A DNA stretch of 64,000 bases from Allosphingosinicella vermicomposti (GCF_003012815.1 NZ_PXYJ01000001.1:124001-188000), one strand, 5' to 3'; numbered from the stretch's first letter, positions 24,792 through 37,369 are shown. Numbers and translations are program-made. Notes: a model not told the origin generated them from the letters alone.

Positions 24792-24864
24792 CCGCTAGTC
24801 CAGAGTTTGTCGAAGGACGGTGCACGCTGGTGCCGTCCTTCGACAGGCTCAGGACTAGCGGGGG
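24792..24864. repeat. Inverted pair of CCTTCGACAGGCTCAGGACTAG repeats
   Basis: A copy at 24792-24820 on the minus strand and one at 24833-24864 on the plus strand form a long hairpin between the ferredoxin and the lipoprotein gene. The arms match the elements near 18235 and 21550. Confidence 0.65.
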
Positions 24865-24884
24865 AAGGGCATTTGGAGACCGGT

Positions 24885-25754
24885 TTAAAGGCCGATCAGG
24901 GCGTCTGGAATACCCTTGTCGAACAGGCCGGTTTTCCAAGTCAGCGTCTTTAGACCGGCCTTGGTCACGGGGCCCTCATCCGTATTGTTGGTGAGGATTT
25001 CGGCATCTGTCGTCAGCGTGAACGTGCCATTGGGTTGCTTCATCACGCCGGCGCCATCCTTCATCATTTCCGCCATCGCGATATTGACCACTGCTCCAGT
25101 CATTTCCCCTTCCTGGGATTGGACGAAAGCGGGGGCGGAAACACGCACCTTGTTATCCGTGCGGCGCGCGGCCTGGACGAAGGGCGCCATGATGTTCACG
25201 CCGTCGAAAACCGGAAAGATGAAGTCGCGGTCGATCTGGCCGGAAATTTCATATTCGACGTCGAATATGCCTGGTTTGTTGCTGTAAGAGACCTTCTTCC
25301 ACCCCTTTTGCAGCTGTATGCGGCGGGCAAATTCGGTCATTGTCGCCGGGTCGGAGGGGTCGAGGCCGCCGAACATCGCCTTCATCGTTTCGAAGGTTTT
25401 CTTATCCTGCTCGACCCGGGCCGTCTTTTCGGCCTCCCAATCCTTACGCTTCTGCGCGAGCTCTTCCTCGCTGCAGGGGCGGGTGTCCGAATTCCCGTCC
25501 TCGTCTGCTTCCGTAAAGCAAATTTCATTATCCGGGTTGAAGGTTTCCGCCGCGCGGTCCGCCGCTTCCTTGGCGGCCACCTGCTGCATGATGCCGAACT
25601 GGGTCAGGAACTGGATCTCACCAGTATAACGATAGGTGAAGCTGCCATCCTTACGAATCGTCATCGCCGCATCGTAATTGCCCGGAGTCAGGAACTGACA
25701 CCCGGTGAGGACAAGCGCCACCGCGCCCGCCGCCAGAGCCTTGAACATCTTCAT
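24885..25754 (-). CDS. Putative lipoprotein of unknown function (289 aa)
   Basis: ATG 25754 follows GAGGGGG and gives a signal MKMFKALAAGAVALVLTGCQ with a clear lipobox (LVLTGC). The mature part is mostly polar, with a long charged helix at about residues 90-130 (EEELAQKRKDWEAEKTARV) and beta-rich flanks. Two Cys (EICFTEAD and TRPCSEEE) flank the helix base. No family is recognised. The frame is open for 120 further codons upstream inside the methyltransferase gene, which I exclude. Confidence 0.7.
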   Translation of the reverse strand: MKMFKALAAGAVALVLTGCQFLTPGNYDAAMTIRKDGSFTYRYTGEIQFLTQFGIMQQVAAKEAADRAAETFNPDNEICFTEADEDGNSDTRPCSEEELAQKRKDWEAEKTARVEQDKKTFETMKAMFGGLDPSDPATMTEFARRIQLQKGWKKVSYSNKPGIFDVEYEISGQIDRDFIFPVFDGVNIMAPFVQAARRTDNKVRVSAPAFVQSQEGEMTGAVVNIAMAEMMKDGAGVMKQPNGTFTLTTDAEILTNNTDEGPVTKAGLKTLTWKTGLFDKGIPDALIGL

Positions 25755-25779
25755 GATAACGCCCCCTCTTTGCGTTGTT

Positions 25780-26523
25780 TCAGCCCTTATGAGCGGCAAC
25801 GGCATAGAGGGCAATGGCGGCCGCATTTGATACGTTGAGGCTTTCGATCCGGTCGCTGATCGGCAATTTGGCGAGCGCGTCACAATGCGTCTGCGTATTC
25901 TGCCGCATCCCTTCGCCTTCCGCGCCAAGGACAAGCGCGATCTTTTTCGGCCCCAAAGCGTCGGCGAGGAAAGTGTTGGTGTGGCCGGTGAGGCCAACCC
26001 GCCAGAAGCCTGCTTCCGCGATTTCCTCCAGCGCGCGGGCGAGATTGACGACGCGCACCCAGGGCACGGTCTCCAGCGCGCCGCTCGCCGCCTTGGCAAG
26101 CGCTCCGGATTCGGGCGGCGCATGCCGGTCCTGCGTCACGATGCCGAGCGCGTTGAAGGCTGCGGCCGAGCGTAGGATCGCGCCGACATTGTGCGGGTCG
26201 GTCACCTGATCGAGGACGAGGAGTGGCCGCCCCTCCTCCGCCTCGTCGAGCAGATCGCCGAGCCAGATGTCGGGCAGCTTCTCCACTTCCGCGACGATCC
26301 CCTGATGCGGCGCGTCCTTCGGCACCAGGCGGCCAAGATCGGCGGCGTCGGCATAAGTGACGGGGGTAGCAGGATCGAAATCATAATCGACCGCAGCCTC
26401 ACGCGTAACCGAAACGCGGATGATGCGCCGCTCCGGATTGGCGAGGGCGGCGGAGACGGCGTGGCGACCCCAAAAGCGGGGACGATTCTGCGGATTGGTG
26501 GCTTGACGGGCTTTACGGCGCAT
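25780..26523 (-). CDS. rlmB: SpoU-family 23S rRNA methyltransferase (RlmB-like)
   Basis: The N-terminal substrate-recognition domain (RPRFWGRHAVSAALAN) is followed by the SPOUT domain with its three signatures: LDQVTDPHNVGAILRSAAAF (motif 1), ALVLGAEGEGM (motif 2) and LPISDRIESLNVSNAAAIAL (motif 3, knot). RlmB 2'-O-methylates G2251 of 23S rRNA. The length of 247 residues from ATG 26523 fits. A more upstream ATG at 26562 is possible, and neither start has a strong ribosome site. The target nucleotide is assigned by similarity. Confidence 0.82.
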   Translation of the reverse strand: MRRKARQATNPQNRPRFWGRHAVSAALANPERRIIRVSVTREAAVDYDFDPATPVTYADAADLGRLVPKDAPHQGIVAEVEKLPDIWLGDLLDEAEEGRPLLVLDQVTDPHNVGAILRSAAAFNALGIVTQDRHAPPESGALAKAASGALETVPWVRVVNLARALEEIAEAGFWRVGLTGHTNTFLADALGPKKIALVLGAEGEGMRQNTQTHCDALAKLPISDRIESLNVSNAAAIALYAVAAHKG

Positions 26524-26651
26524 GGGTTTCCAATGGCCTTGCCCGCGCGCCAAGGCAAGCATGATGCAAAAAGCGCGATTTAATCGTGCGTGGCGCGTTG
26601 ACAGCGCGGCGCCCTTTCGCCATGTGGCGCCTTCCTATCTTGAGGCACCAT

Positions 26652-26737
26652 GGACAGGTGGCCGAGTGGTTAAAGGCAGCAGACTGTAAATCTGCCCGCG
26701 TGAGCGTACGCTGGTTCGAATCCAGCCCTGTCCACCA
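26652..26737 (+). tRNA. tRNA-Tyr (GTA anticodon)
   Basis: An 86-nt class II tRNA with a long variable arm. The acceptor is GGACAGG with CCTGTCC, then A and an encoded CCA. The anticodon loop CTGTAAA gives GTA, reading UAU/UAC. The T arm is CTGG-TTCGAAT-CCAG. Confidence 0.95.
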
Positions 26738-26782
26738 TCCTGCTTCGCTCCTTGCGGAGCTACGCAGGACAGGTCCTGATCC

Positions 26783-27034
26783 ATGCATTATGTTTATTTG
26801 ATCGAAGGCGCCGGTGGAGCCCGCTATGTCGGCTGCACCAATGATTTGAAGCGCCGTTTGGCGGAGCATAATGCCGGGGAATCATCGCACACCAAAAGGC
26901 TCATTCCGTGGCAGCTGGTGACATATATTGCGTTTCAACATGAGCAAAGTGCGCGCGCGTTCGAAGCTTATTTGAAGCATGGCTCCGGTCACGCTTTTGC
27001 AAAAAGACACTTCTGGACAAGGCCTGCCCATTAG
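26783..27034 (+). CDS. GIY-YIG endonuclease-domain protein
   Basis: An 83-residue single-domain protein of the UPF0213/YhbQ kind. MHYVYLIEG and GGARYVGCTNDLKRRLAEHN form the GIY-YIG core with the catalytic Tyr (YVGCT) and Arg (RRLAEHN). The conserved Glu is probably in EQSARAFEAYLKHGSG. It may nick or cut branched nucleic acids; the biological role of this small group is not settled. It lies between two tRNA genes, 45 bases after tRNA-Tyr. Confidence 0.85.
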   Translation: MHYVYLIEGAGGARYVGCTNDLKRRLAEHNAGESSHTKRLIPWQLVTYIAFQHEQSARAFEAYLKHGSGHAFAKRHFWTRPAH

Positions 27035-27089
27035 TGCAGATGTCCGCGCTACCAGCAGGGCCTGCCCTGCGAAGCCTTGGCGCAGCAGG

Positions 27090-27163
27090 GCGGGTATAGC
27101 ATAGTGGTAATGCTCTAGCCTTCCAAGCTAGCTAGAGGGGTTCGATTCCCCTTACCCGCTCCA
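27090..27163 (+). tRNA. tRNA-Gly (TCC anticodon)
   Basis: A 74-nt cloverleaf: acceptor GCGGGTA with TACCCGC, discriminator T, encoded CCA; anticodon loop with TCC reading GGA/GGG; T arm GGGG-TTCGATT-CCCC. Gly identity also fits the U73 discriminator. Confidence 0.95.
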
Positions 27164-27337
27164 GCCTCGCCCTTCCTAAAAATCCTGAATATAGATTGCG
27201 CGAAAGCCCGCCACGCATCCGCAAACGCTATGCGGGAAGGCGCGTTCTGGGGCTAAGCAATTAGCCGTAAATTGAAATGGCTGTTTCGCGATGGACCCAA
27301 AAAGGCAGATCGAAGGTTGAACTTGCGGGAGGGTTTC

Positions 27338-30471
<3,134 letters not shown>

Positions 30472-30475
<4 letters not shown>

Positions 30476-31350
30476 TCGAAGCGGACGGGATGGATCCCGT
30501 AGCAGACATCGAAACCGAATTGTTGCTGGAGGCGATCCGGCAGCGTTATCATTATGATTTTCGAGGCTATTCGCGCGGGTCGCTGCAGCGTCGCCTGGAA
30601 CGGGCGCGGCAGCATTTTGGATGTGCGAGCCTGTCGGCCTTGCAGGACCGGATGCTGCGGGACGCGGGCATGTTCTGGCAGCTGATGGGTTATCTCACGA
30701 TCCAGGTGAGCGAGATGTTCCGCGACCCGGCCTATTTCCGGGCGCTGCGCGAGCACGTGGTTCCCCACCTGCGAACCTTCCCCTCGCTTAAAGTGTGGAT
30801 TGCAGGCTGCGCCAATGGTGAGGAATTCTATTCCCTCGCCATTCTCTTCCGTGAAGAGGGGCTGGAGGACAGAACGCTTTTCTATTGCACCGACATCAAC
30901 CCCGCTGCGCTCGAGAAAGCGGAGGCTGGTGTTTACGACCTCGAGCGGGTTCCGCTCTTCACGGCCAATCATCAGGCGTCGGGCGGGCGGACGTCGCTTT
31001 CGGACCATTATACCGCCGGCTACGGCCGCATCGTCTTCGACAAGTCCCTTCGCCGCCGCGCCGTCTTCGCGGAGCATAATCTGGCGTCGGACGAGGTGTT
31101 CTCGGAAATGCAGCTCGTATCCAGCCGCAACGTGCTCATCTATTTCGACCGCACGCTGCAGGATCGCGCGCTGGGTCTGTTCGGCGACGCGCTGGTGCGC
31201 GGCGGGTTCCTGGGCCTCGGGTCCAAGGAAAATCTGCGTTTTTCCCGCTATTCGGATTGCTTCGCGGATTTCGATCCCGGCGAAAAGATCTACCGGCGCA
31301 CCGCCGGGCGGCGCCTGGATCAACAGGAGGCCGACCATGAAGCCGCTTGA
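30472..31350 (+). CDS. CheR-type methyltransferase
   Basis: The ATG overlaps the kinase stop (ATGA). The 292-residue protein has the CheR N-terminal helices (YDFRGYSRGSLQRRLERARQ) and the SAM-binding domain: VWIAGCANGEEFYSLAILF (usually CSTGEE), FYCTDINPAALEKA and SSRNVLIYF. CheR methylates glutamates of chemoreceptors, yet no receptor or CheB gene lies here. In this setting, between two kinases, it more likely modifies a sensory protein or acts as a signalling adaptor. It overlaps the next gene by 14 bases. Confidence 0.9.
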
Positions 31351-33157
31351 TCCGGTGAAGCTGCTGATGGTCGACGATGTCGACAAGAATCTCGATGCGC
31401 TGCAGGCGCTGCTTGCGCAGGAAGGGGTCAACCTGCTCCGGGCGCGGTCGGGCGCGGAGGCGCTGGAACTGCTGCTCGTCCACGATGTCGCGCTTGCTTT
31501 GCTCGACGTTCAGATGCCGGGCATGGACGGCTTCGAGCTTGCCGAGTTGATGCGCGGGACCGAGCGGACGCGCCGAGTGCCGATCATCTTCCTCACCGCG
31601 GTCGCCACTGATGAACGCCGCCGGTTTCGGGGCTATGAAGCGGGCGCGGTCGATTATCTGCTCAAGCCTGTCGATCCGCAGGTGGTGCGCAATAAAGTCG
31701 ATATCTTTGTCGAGCTTGCGCGGCAGCGGCAGGAAATTGCCAGCCAGCGCGACGATCTGGCATCGGCGCTGGCCCGCATCCAGGCGCATGGCGACAATTC
31801 ACCGCTGGCCGTGGTCGAATTCGGACCGGACCTCAGGATCATCAGCTGGTCAAAGGGGGCCGAGCGTCTATTCGGTTGGCCCGCCGCCGATGTTCTTGGC
31901 TTGCCCGCAGCGGAACTGCCCTGGTTGCCGCAAGACGAGATCCATGCGCTCGAACGCTGCATCCGCGAAATCGGGGAGGCCGCCGAGCGCCGCCGGGTCG
32001 AGACGTTCCGCGCCCGCCACCAGGACGGCAGCCCGATTGCGAGCGAATGGTATTGCTCGGCCTTGCTGAGCCCCGTCGGTACGCTCGTTTCGGTCAACGC
32101 GCAGATTCTGGACGTCACCGAACGGCAGAAGGCTGAAGAGACGCAGCGCCTGCTGATCGGAGAGCTCAACCACCGCGTGAAGAATACCCTGGCCTCGGTC
32201 CAGGCGATCGCGGCGCAGACCCTCAAGCATTCGGCCGGACCCGATGATTTCGCGCCGACTTTCATGGGGCGCATTCACGCGCTTGCCGCCGCCCATTCGC
32301 TGCTGAGTGCGACGACATGGAAGGGCGCACGGCTGCGCGAACTGGTCGATGGGCAGGTGCAGCTTGGCACGATCGACCCGTCGCGGCTGCACATTGGCGG
32401 GCCAGCGGTGGATCTTGACCCCGAACCGGCCTTGCATCTCGCACTCGTCCTGCACGAGCTGTTTACGAACGCGATCAAATATGGCGCGCTGTCCAATGAT
32501 CAGGGCAACGTCCGCCTGAATTGGACATTGGCGGATAATAAGCTGGACATGGACTGGGTCGAAACGGGCGGGCCAGCTGTCGCCGCGCCGTCGCGCCGCG
32601 GCTTTGGCACGTCCCTGATCGAGCGCAGCCTGAAGGCCGAGGGCGGCATCGCGCAGGCCAGCTACGATCCGGACGGCCTGCATTGGCGGCTGACACTTCC
32701 TTATGAGGGCAATATCGCGCTGGATGCGGGTGAGGATCGCATTGCGCCGCAAATCACATCGGCGCCGGTCAGAGCAGGGATCGTTCAGGGCAAAAGGTTC
32801 CTGGTGATCGAGGATGAGCCGCTCGTCGCGCTCGATCTGCTGTCGCTGCTCCATGACGCGGGGGTGGAGGCGGTGGGGCCTGCCGCCACGGCAGAAGACG
32901 CCCTGCGCATCATCGGGAAAACGGCGCTGGATGGCGCGTTGCTTGACGGCAATTTACAGGGGCAGGCGGTTGATGAAGTCGCCGCCGCGCTCACGCAACG
33001 GAATGTGCCGTTCCTGTTTGTCAGCGGCTACGGGCCGGAGCACCTTCCGCGCGATTTCGCCGACGTGCCGATCCTTACCAAGCCGTTCAATCCGGAACTG
33101 CTGCTCGAAAGCATGGCAAACCTTGTCGATGCAGTTGCGATCGACGCGGCAGCGTGA
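31337..33157 (+). CDS. REC-PAS-HWE kinase-REC signalling protein (HRXXN family)
   Basis: ATG 31337 has AGGAGG seven bases upstream. The 606-residue soluble protein has an N-terminal receiver (Asp57), a PAS domain (about 150-260), and a kinase core with His279 in LNHRVKNTLASVQAIAAQTL, the HRxxN motif of HWE/HisKA_2 kinases. An ATP lid region with HELFTNAIKYGALS and a C-terminal receiver with Asp537 follow. HRXXN kinases control the EcfG general stress response through PhyR in sphingomonads (established for the family). Whether this one does is inference from its type and from EcfG promoters nearby. A longer reading into the CheR gene is spurious. Confidence 0.92.
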   Translation: MKPLDPVKLLMVDDVDKNLDALQALLAQEGVNLLRARSGAEALELLLVHDVALALLDVQMPGMDGFELAELMRGTERTRRVPIIFLTAVATDERRRFRGYEAGAVDYLLKPVDPQVVRNKVDIFVELARQRQEIASQRDDLASALARIQAHGDNSPLAVVEFGPDLRIISWSKGAERLFGWPAADVLGLPAAELPWLPQDEIHALERCIREIGEAAERRRVETFRARHQDGSPIASEWYCSALLSPVGTLVSVNAQILDVTERQKAEETQRLLIGELNHRVKNTLASVQAIAAQTLKHSAGPDDFAPTFMGRIHALAAAHSLLSATTWKGARLRELVDGQVQLGTIDPSRLHIGGPAVDLDPEPALHLALVLHELFTNAIKYGALSNDQGNVRLNWTLADNKLDMDWVETGGPAVAAPSRRGFGTSLIERSLKAEGGIAQASYDPDGLHWRLTLPYEGNIALDAGEDRIAPQITSAPVRAGIVQGKRFLVIEDEPLVALDLLSLLHDAGVEAVGPAATAEDALRIIGKTALDGALLDGNLQGQAVDEVAAALTQRNVPFLFVSGYGPEHLPRDFADVPILTKPFNPELLLESMANLVDAVAIDAAA

Positions 33158-33160
33158 ACG

Positions 33161-33541
33161 TTATTGCGCGCTCCTGTTGCGTGTCAGCTTCATGGCCCAG
33201 CCAAGGGCGAACAAAGCGATGGCCAGCATGATCGATAGAGCCGCTGTGTAAAAGCCGACCTTGGCCTTGGGCGGGCCGAACAGCAAATGGTCGAGCGTCG
33301 GCACGAGCAGGCTGAGCATATGGCCCGCGAGCAGAGCCCAGGCCGCAACGAGTGGAAGCGTGCCGAACCGCCGGGTCAGCGCAGCCCAAATGAGCGCGGC
33401 GGCGATCAAAATTTCTTCGAAGGCGAGGGGGATGAAACGGGGATTGCCCCACCAGCGCGCAACTTCGCCCGACAGGATCAGCGCCGCGATGGCGACGGCC
33501 AGAAATCGCAGCCGCTTTTCGCTTCTGCCGGAGACGGGCAC
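33161..33541 (-). CDS. Small polytopic membrane protein (126 aa)
   Basis: Four predicted membrane helices (FLAVAIAALILSGEVA, ILIAAALIWAALT, PLVAAWALLAGHMLSLLV, AALSIMLAIALFALGW), with a basic C-terminus. The start is a GTG at 33541, eight bases after the PilZ gene stop, so the two are probably co-transcribed. The ribosome site is weak. No family is recognised. Confidence 0.6.
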   Translation of the reverse strand: MPVSGRSEKRLRFLAVAIAALILSGEVARWWGNPRFIPLAFEEILIAAALIWAALTRRFGTLPLVAAWALLAGHMLSLLVPTLDHLLFGPPKAKVGFYTAALSIMLAIALFALGWAMKLTRNRSAQ

Positions 33542-33549
33542 CGCCTGAC

Positions 33550-34173
33550 TCAGCCCTTCGGCCGAAGCCAGTCCATCAATTCGTGAAAGCGCAGCACTTC
33601 GTTGAACGCGATGCCGCCCAGGCCATTATGATGCCAGCGGATGACGCCGGGCAGCGGACGGAATTTTTCCAGCGTGACGATGACGTCGTCGCCGGGATTA
33701 AGCTCCGTATCCACCTCGACGCGGACGCCGCCTTGCGAGATATCCTGCACCGTCGCGGTGATGACATGGGCGCCGATGCGCAGGGTGGCGAGGCGGTCTA
33801 CCTCGACGCGCGGCATGCGCGGCTGCCAGCCGTCTTCCTGGATCTGGTTGGACAGCAATTCCTCGACATCGATCGGGCGGTCGAACTGGACGCCTGCATT
33901 CGAATCGCTGACCCACATGATCGTGCCGTCGATCGATTGGGAGGATTTGAGTTCCACCGTCACGCGCTGACCGACATTGAAGTCGGAATAGATATGCACG
34001 ATGAGCCCGCCCGCCGACACATTGCGGATGAGGCAGAGTTCACGGCGGCCGTTCACGATCAAGGTGCCGACGCGCAGAATCCGGATACGCGGCGACTGGC
34101 GGCGCGGATCCTGTTCCGGCATTTCCGTTGAAAAGGAGAAAACCGTCTCCTCCTCATTCGCCTTGTTCAGCAT
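33550..34173 (-). CDS. Tandem PilZ-domain protein
   Basis: The 207 residues contain two PilZ-like domains. The first (about 23-107) has RRQSPRIRILRVGTL, then CLIRNVSAGGL, near the c-di-GMP signature RxxxR...D/NxSxxG. The second (about 118-205) has PRMPRVEVDRLATL and VQDISQGGVRVEVD, where the second element fits (D)ISQGG. The first motif supplies NVSAGG and an Arg pair, so c-di-GMP binding is plausible but some Arg positions are not canonical. ATG 34173 is preferred (AAGGGCAG upstream) over a start 42 bases before it. Signalling role inferred. Confidence 0.82.
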   Translation of the reverse strand: MLNKANEEETVFSFSTEMPEQDPRRQSPRIRILRVGTLIVNGRRELCLIRNVSAGGLIVHIYSDFNVGQRVTVELKSSQSIDGTIMWVSDSNAGVQFDRPIDVEELLSNQIQEDGWQPRMPRVEVDRLATLRIGAHVITATVQDISQGGVRVEVDTELNPGDDVIVTLEKFRPLPGVIRWHHNGLGGIAFNEVLRFHELMDWLRPKG

Positions 34174-34276
34174 GCAGCTGCCCTTTGCATCTGAGCGTGT
34201 TCCATTCCGGATCATCTATCCGGAAACGGTTTAAGAATGATTTACCGCGACCGTTCTAAACCGCCCGCCGGTGCGA

Positions 34277-35650
34277 TTAAAAGCTCATTTCCTCATAAAT
34301 ATGGCGGACATCACCCTTCCACGCGTTCTGATAATGGTCGAGCAGAAGTTCGGCGGGCGTCGTGCCGCGCGCGACGACTTCACGTAAGGGATCGAGATAG
34401 CCCGTCTCATTGTCCCCCGATGCATTGATGCGACCGCGCGCGTTGAGGCCGCCCGCCGATATGTCGAGGATGCGGACGCCAAGCTCGCGCAACGTCTCGC
34501 CATCCGGAGTCCGCGTCTTGAGGCCAAGCTTTGGAACCTCGTCGCGCAGCCGCTGCCGATCCGCGATCGACCAATGTTTGACCGCGTCCCACGCCGCGTC
34601 GAGCGCGGCCTGATCGTAGAGCAAGCCAACCCAGAAAGCGGGCAGGGCGCAGATGCGGCTCCACGGCCCGCCGTCCGCGCCGCGCATTTCAAGGAAGCTC
34701 TTCAAACGCACTTCAGGGAAAGCGGTGGAGAGATGGTCGTTCCAATCCGAAAGACGCGGCTTCTCGCCCGGAAGGACGGAGAGTTCGCCCTTCATGAAAT
34801 CCCGAAAGGACAGGCCCGCCGCATCGATATATTTGCCGTCGCGGAAAACGAAGTACATCGGCACGTCGAGCGCATAATCGCGATAGCGTTCGTAGCCAAA
34901 GCCATCTTCGAACACGAACGGCAGCATGCCGGTGCGGTGCGGATCGGTGTCGGACCAGATATGGCTGCGGAATGAAAGGAAGCCGTTGGGCTTGCCCTCG
35001 GTGAAAGGCGAATTGGCAAAGAGCGCGGTGGCGAGCGGCTGAAGCGCGAGGCCGACGCGGAATTTCTTCACCATATCGGCTTCGGATGCGTAATCGAGGT
35101 TTACCTGGATCGTGCAGGTGCGCAGCATCATGTCGAGGCCGAGCGAGCCGACGCGCGGCATGTGGCGCAGCATGATGCCGTAGCGGCCCTTCGGCATCAC
35201 CGGCAATTCGGCGCGCGTCTTGTCCGGCCACATGCCAAGGCCGAGGAAACCAAGGCCAAGCTTGTCGCCAGCTTCCTTCACCTGACGAAGGTGGCGGCCC
35301 GCCTCGGCGCAGGTTTGATGAAGATGTTCGAGCGGCGCGCCCGACAGTTCGAATTGGCCAGCGGGCTCAAGGCTGATCGTGCCATCCGCACCGGCGAGCG
35401 CGATGACGTTGTCGCCCTCCATCACCGGCTGCCAGCCATATTCGGTGAGCGCCATCAGCAGGTCGCGAATGCCGCCGGGCTCGTCATAAGAAGGCGCGCG
35501 ATGATCGTCACGGCGATAGACGAATTTTTCGTGTTCCGTGCCGATCCGCCATGCTTCAGGCGGCTTCTCGCCCTTGACGAAGGGAGCGAGCAAATCGTCG
35601 CTCGTCTCGATGAGGGGATCGTTTCCGCCTGAGGCCACGCGTGTCGTCAT
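34277..35650 (-). CDS. gshA: Glutamate--cysteine ligase (plant/alphaproteobacterial type)
   Basis: Makes gamma-glutamylcysteine, the first step of glutathione synthesis. The 457-residue product has the family layout: WRIGTEHEKFVYR (ATP and Glu site), SLEPAGQFELSGAP, MLRTCTIQVNLDYASE (metal/ATP), SFRSHIWSDTDPHRTG and SFLEMRGADGGPW. This is the form homologous to plant GSH1, not the E. coli GshA. The gene stands alone between RsmE and PilZ genes transcribed the same way. Confidence 0.92.
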   Translation of the reverse strand: MTTRVASGGNDPLIETSDDLLAPFVKGEKPPEAWRIGTEHEKFVYRRDDHRAPSYDEPGGIRDLLMALTEYGWQPVMEGDNVIALAGADGTISLEPAGQFELSGAPLEHLHQTCAEAGRHLRQVKEAGDKLGLGFLGLGMWPDKTRAELPVMPKGRYGIMLRHMPRVGSLGLDMMLRTCTIQVNLDYASEADMVKKFRVGLALQPLATALFANSPFTEGKPNGFLSFRSHIWSDTDPHRTGMLPFVFEDGFGYERYRDYALDVPMYFVFRDGKYIDAAGLSFRDFMKGELSVLPGEKPRLSDWNDHLSTAFPEVRLKSFLEMRGADGGPWSRICALPAFWVGLLYDQAALDAAWDAVKHWSIADRQRLRDEVPKLGLKTRTPDGETLRELGVRILDISAGGLNARGRINASGDNETGYLDPLREVVARGTTPAELLLDHYQNAWKGDVRHIYEEMSF

Positions 35651-35692
35651 GCGCGGTGCTGTAACGGGGCGCGATGCCGTCCGCTAGCGGGT

Positions 35693-36448
35693 TTAAGATC
35701 GTGGCGACATCGACCAATCGCCAGCCGCGCCCATCCAGATGCTGATCGCGGCTACGGCCGCCGTGTCGGCGCGCAAGATGCGGGGACCGAGCGATACCGC
35801 ACTGGCGGCGGCAATCGCACGGATCGTCTCGCGCTCTTCATCCGTGAACCCGCCTTCCGGCCCGATGAGAATAGCGGCGGGCCCGGGCCGGGCGGTGGCG
35901 GCGAAAGGCTCACCGCCCATTTCATCGGCAAAATAGAGGGTGCGATCGTCCGGCCAGTCCTTCAGCACGGCGTCCAGCTTTCTAGCGTCGTCGAGCAAAG
36001 GCAGGGCGGTTCGCTCGCATTGCTCGGCAGCTTCGACCATATGCGCGAACAGGCGATCCTGGTTCAGCCGGTCGACGATGGTGCGCCGGGTGATGACCGG
36101 CACCAGGCGCGCGACGCCCAATTCCGTCGCCTTCTCGACAATCCAATCGATCCGGCCCTTCTTGATCGGCGCGAAGAGCAGCCAGAGGTCCGGCACTGGT
36201 TCGAGCCCGCGCAGCTGCCGTGTGATGCGGAGCAACAGCCGCTTGCGCCCAGCCTCCTCAATCGCGGCCAGCCATTCGCCGGTGCAATTGTCGAACAGTT
36301 TCACCGCATCGCCGGGCTGCAGCCGCAATACGGCGCCGAGATAATTGGCCGGAGCGCCGTCCAGGGTCAGCGCCAGATCCTGTGCGAGCGGCTGATCGAC
36401 ATAAAGGCGCGGGAGGCTGGACGGCGGCCAGGCGGGCGTTGCGGGCAT
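35693..36448 (-). CDS. rsmE: 16S rRNA (uracil1498-N3)-methyltransferase RsmE
   Basis: A 251-residue SPOUT enzyme. The N-terminal PUA-like domain (PRLYVDQPL...GDAVKLFDN) is followed by LLFAPIKKGRIDWIVEKATELG and the trefoil-knot motifs AILIGPEGGFTDEE and SLGPRILRADTAAVAA, which are near invariant in RsmE. It methylates U1498 of 16S rRNA. Single gene in this strand segment next to gshA (42-base gap). Confidence 0.92.
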   Translation of the reverse strand: MPATPAWPPSSLPRLYVDQPLAQDLALTLDGAPANYLGAVLRLQPGDAVKLFDNCTGEWLAAIEEAGRKRLLLRITRQLRGLEPVPDLWLLFAPIKKGRIDWIVEKATELGVARLVPVITRRTIVDRLNQDRLFAHMVEAAEQCERTALPLLDDARKLDAVLKDWPDDRTLYFADEMGGEPFAATARPGPAAILIGPEGGFTDEERETIRAIAAASAVSLGPRILRADTAAVAAISIWMGAAGDWSMSPRS

Positions 36449-36559
36449 GGCATCGCTCTAGCCGCGCGTGGTGCCAAGGTCGAGACGCTGTCGATCACTG
36501 ACAAATCGCAAGGCGCCTGGTGCTGAAGCATTTTAATGTCCCGCATCCGGAGGCAAGAG

Positions 36560-37369
36560 ATGAACGCAAACAAGGCATTGTGGGAAAAAGGCGATTTCAC
36601 CCGGCTCGCCGCGACGATCCGGGATAGTGGCGAAGAGCTTGTCGATACACTCGGCATCCGCGAGGGGATGGATGTTCTGGATCTCGGCTGCGGCGACGGA
36701 ACAACCGCCCTTCCCGAAGCGGAGCGCGGCGCGAACGTTCTGGGCGTCGACATCGCCTCCAATCTCGTCGCGGCCGGACGGGCGCGTGCCGCCGCGGCGG
36801 GGCTCGACAATGTCCGCTTCCAGGAAGGCGACGCGTCCGACCTTCGCGATCTTGCGGACGAAAGCTTCGATCTCGTCGTCAGTATATTCGGGGCGATGTT
36901 CGCGCCGAGACCCGTCGACGTCGCCCGCGAAATGGTCCGCGTCACGCGGCCGGCCGGGCGGATCGTGATGGGCAACTGGATTCCGGGCGACCCCACGCTT
37001 GTCGCGCAAATCCTGAAGATCAGCGCAAGCTACACGCCGCCCCCGCCCGAAGGCTTCGTCAGCCCAGTCACCTGGGGCATTCGGCAAGAAGTCGAGAAAA
37101 GGTTCGCGGCGGCGAGCGTCGATCCCTTCGCGATCGACTGCCAGCGCGCGACCTACACCTTCCGCTATCCGGGTCCCCCGGAAGATTTCGTCGCCTTATT
37201 CCGCAACTATTACGGCCCGACGATGAACGCATTCGAAGCGGCCACGGCGAACGGGCAGGAAGACGAGCTTCTGGCCGAACTCAACCAGCTTTTCATCGAA
37301 CAGAATAAGGGCGGCGCGGCGAGAACCGAAATTCCCGCCACTTACCTGAAGGTCACCGTCCAGCTGTGA
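36560..37369 (+). CDS. SAM-dependent class I methyltransferase
   Basis: ATG 36560 is fixed by CGGAGGCAAGAG. The 269-residue protein has the Rossmann motif VLDLGCGDGTTALPEA (motif I, about 38-53), GVDIASNLV (post-I acidic), EGDASDLRDL (motif II) and a VTRPAGRIVMGNW segment. It belongs to the broad UbiE-like small-molecule methyltransferases. The substrate is unknown. The 3' end overlaps the convergent TpsA gene by 17 bases. Confidence 0.82.
   Translation: MNANKALWEKGDFTRLAATIRDSGEELVDTLGIREGMDVLDLGCGDGTTALPEAERGANVLGVDIASNLVAAGRARAAAAGLDNVRFQEGDASDLRDLADESFDLVVSIFGAMFAPRPVDVAREMVRVTRPAGRIVMGNWIPGDPTLVAQILKISASYTPPPPEGFVSPVTWGIRQEVEKRFAAASVDPFAIDCQRATYTFRYPGPPEDFVALFRNYYGPTMNAFEAATANGQEDELLAELNQLFIEQNKGGAARTEIPATYLKVTVQL

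Noticed and set aside
30800-33157. A 785-codon reading for the HWE kinase gene
   Set aside because: The first 179 codons are a shifted reading of the CheR gene; ATG 31337 has AGGAGG at the correct distance and begins the receiver domain directly.
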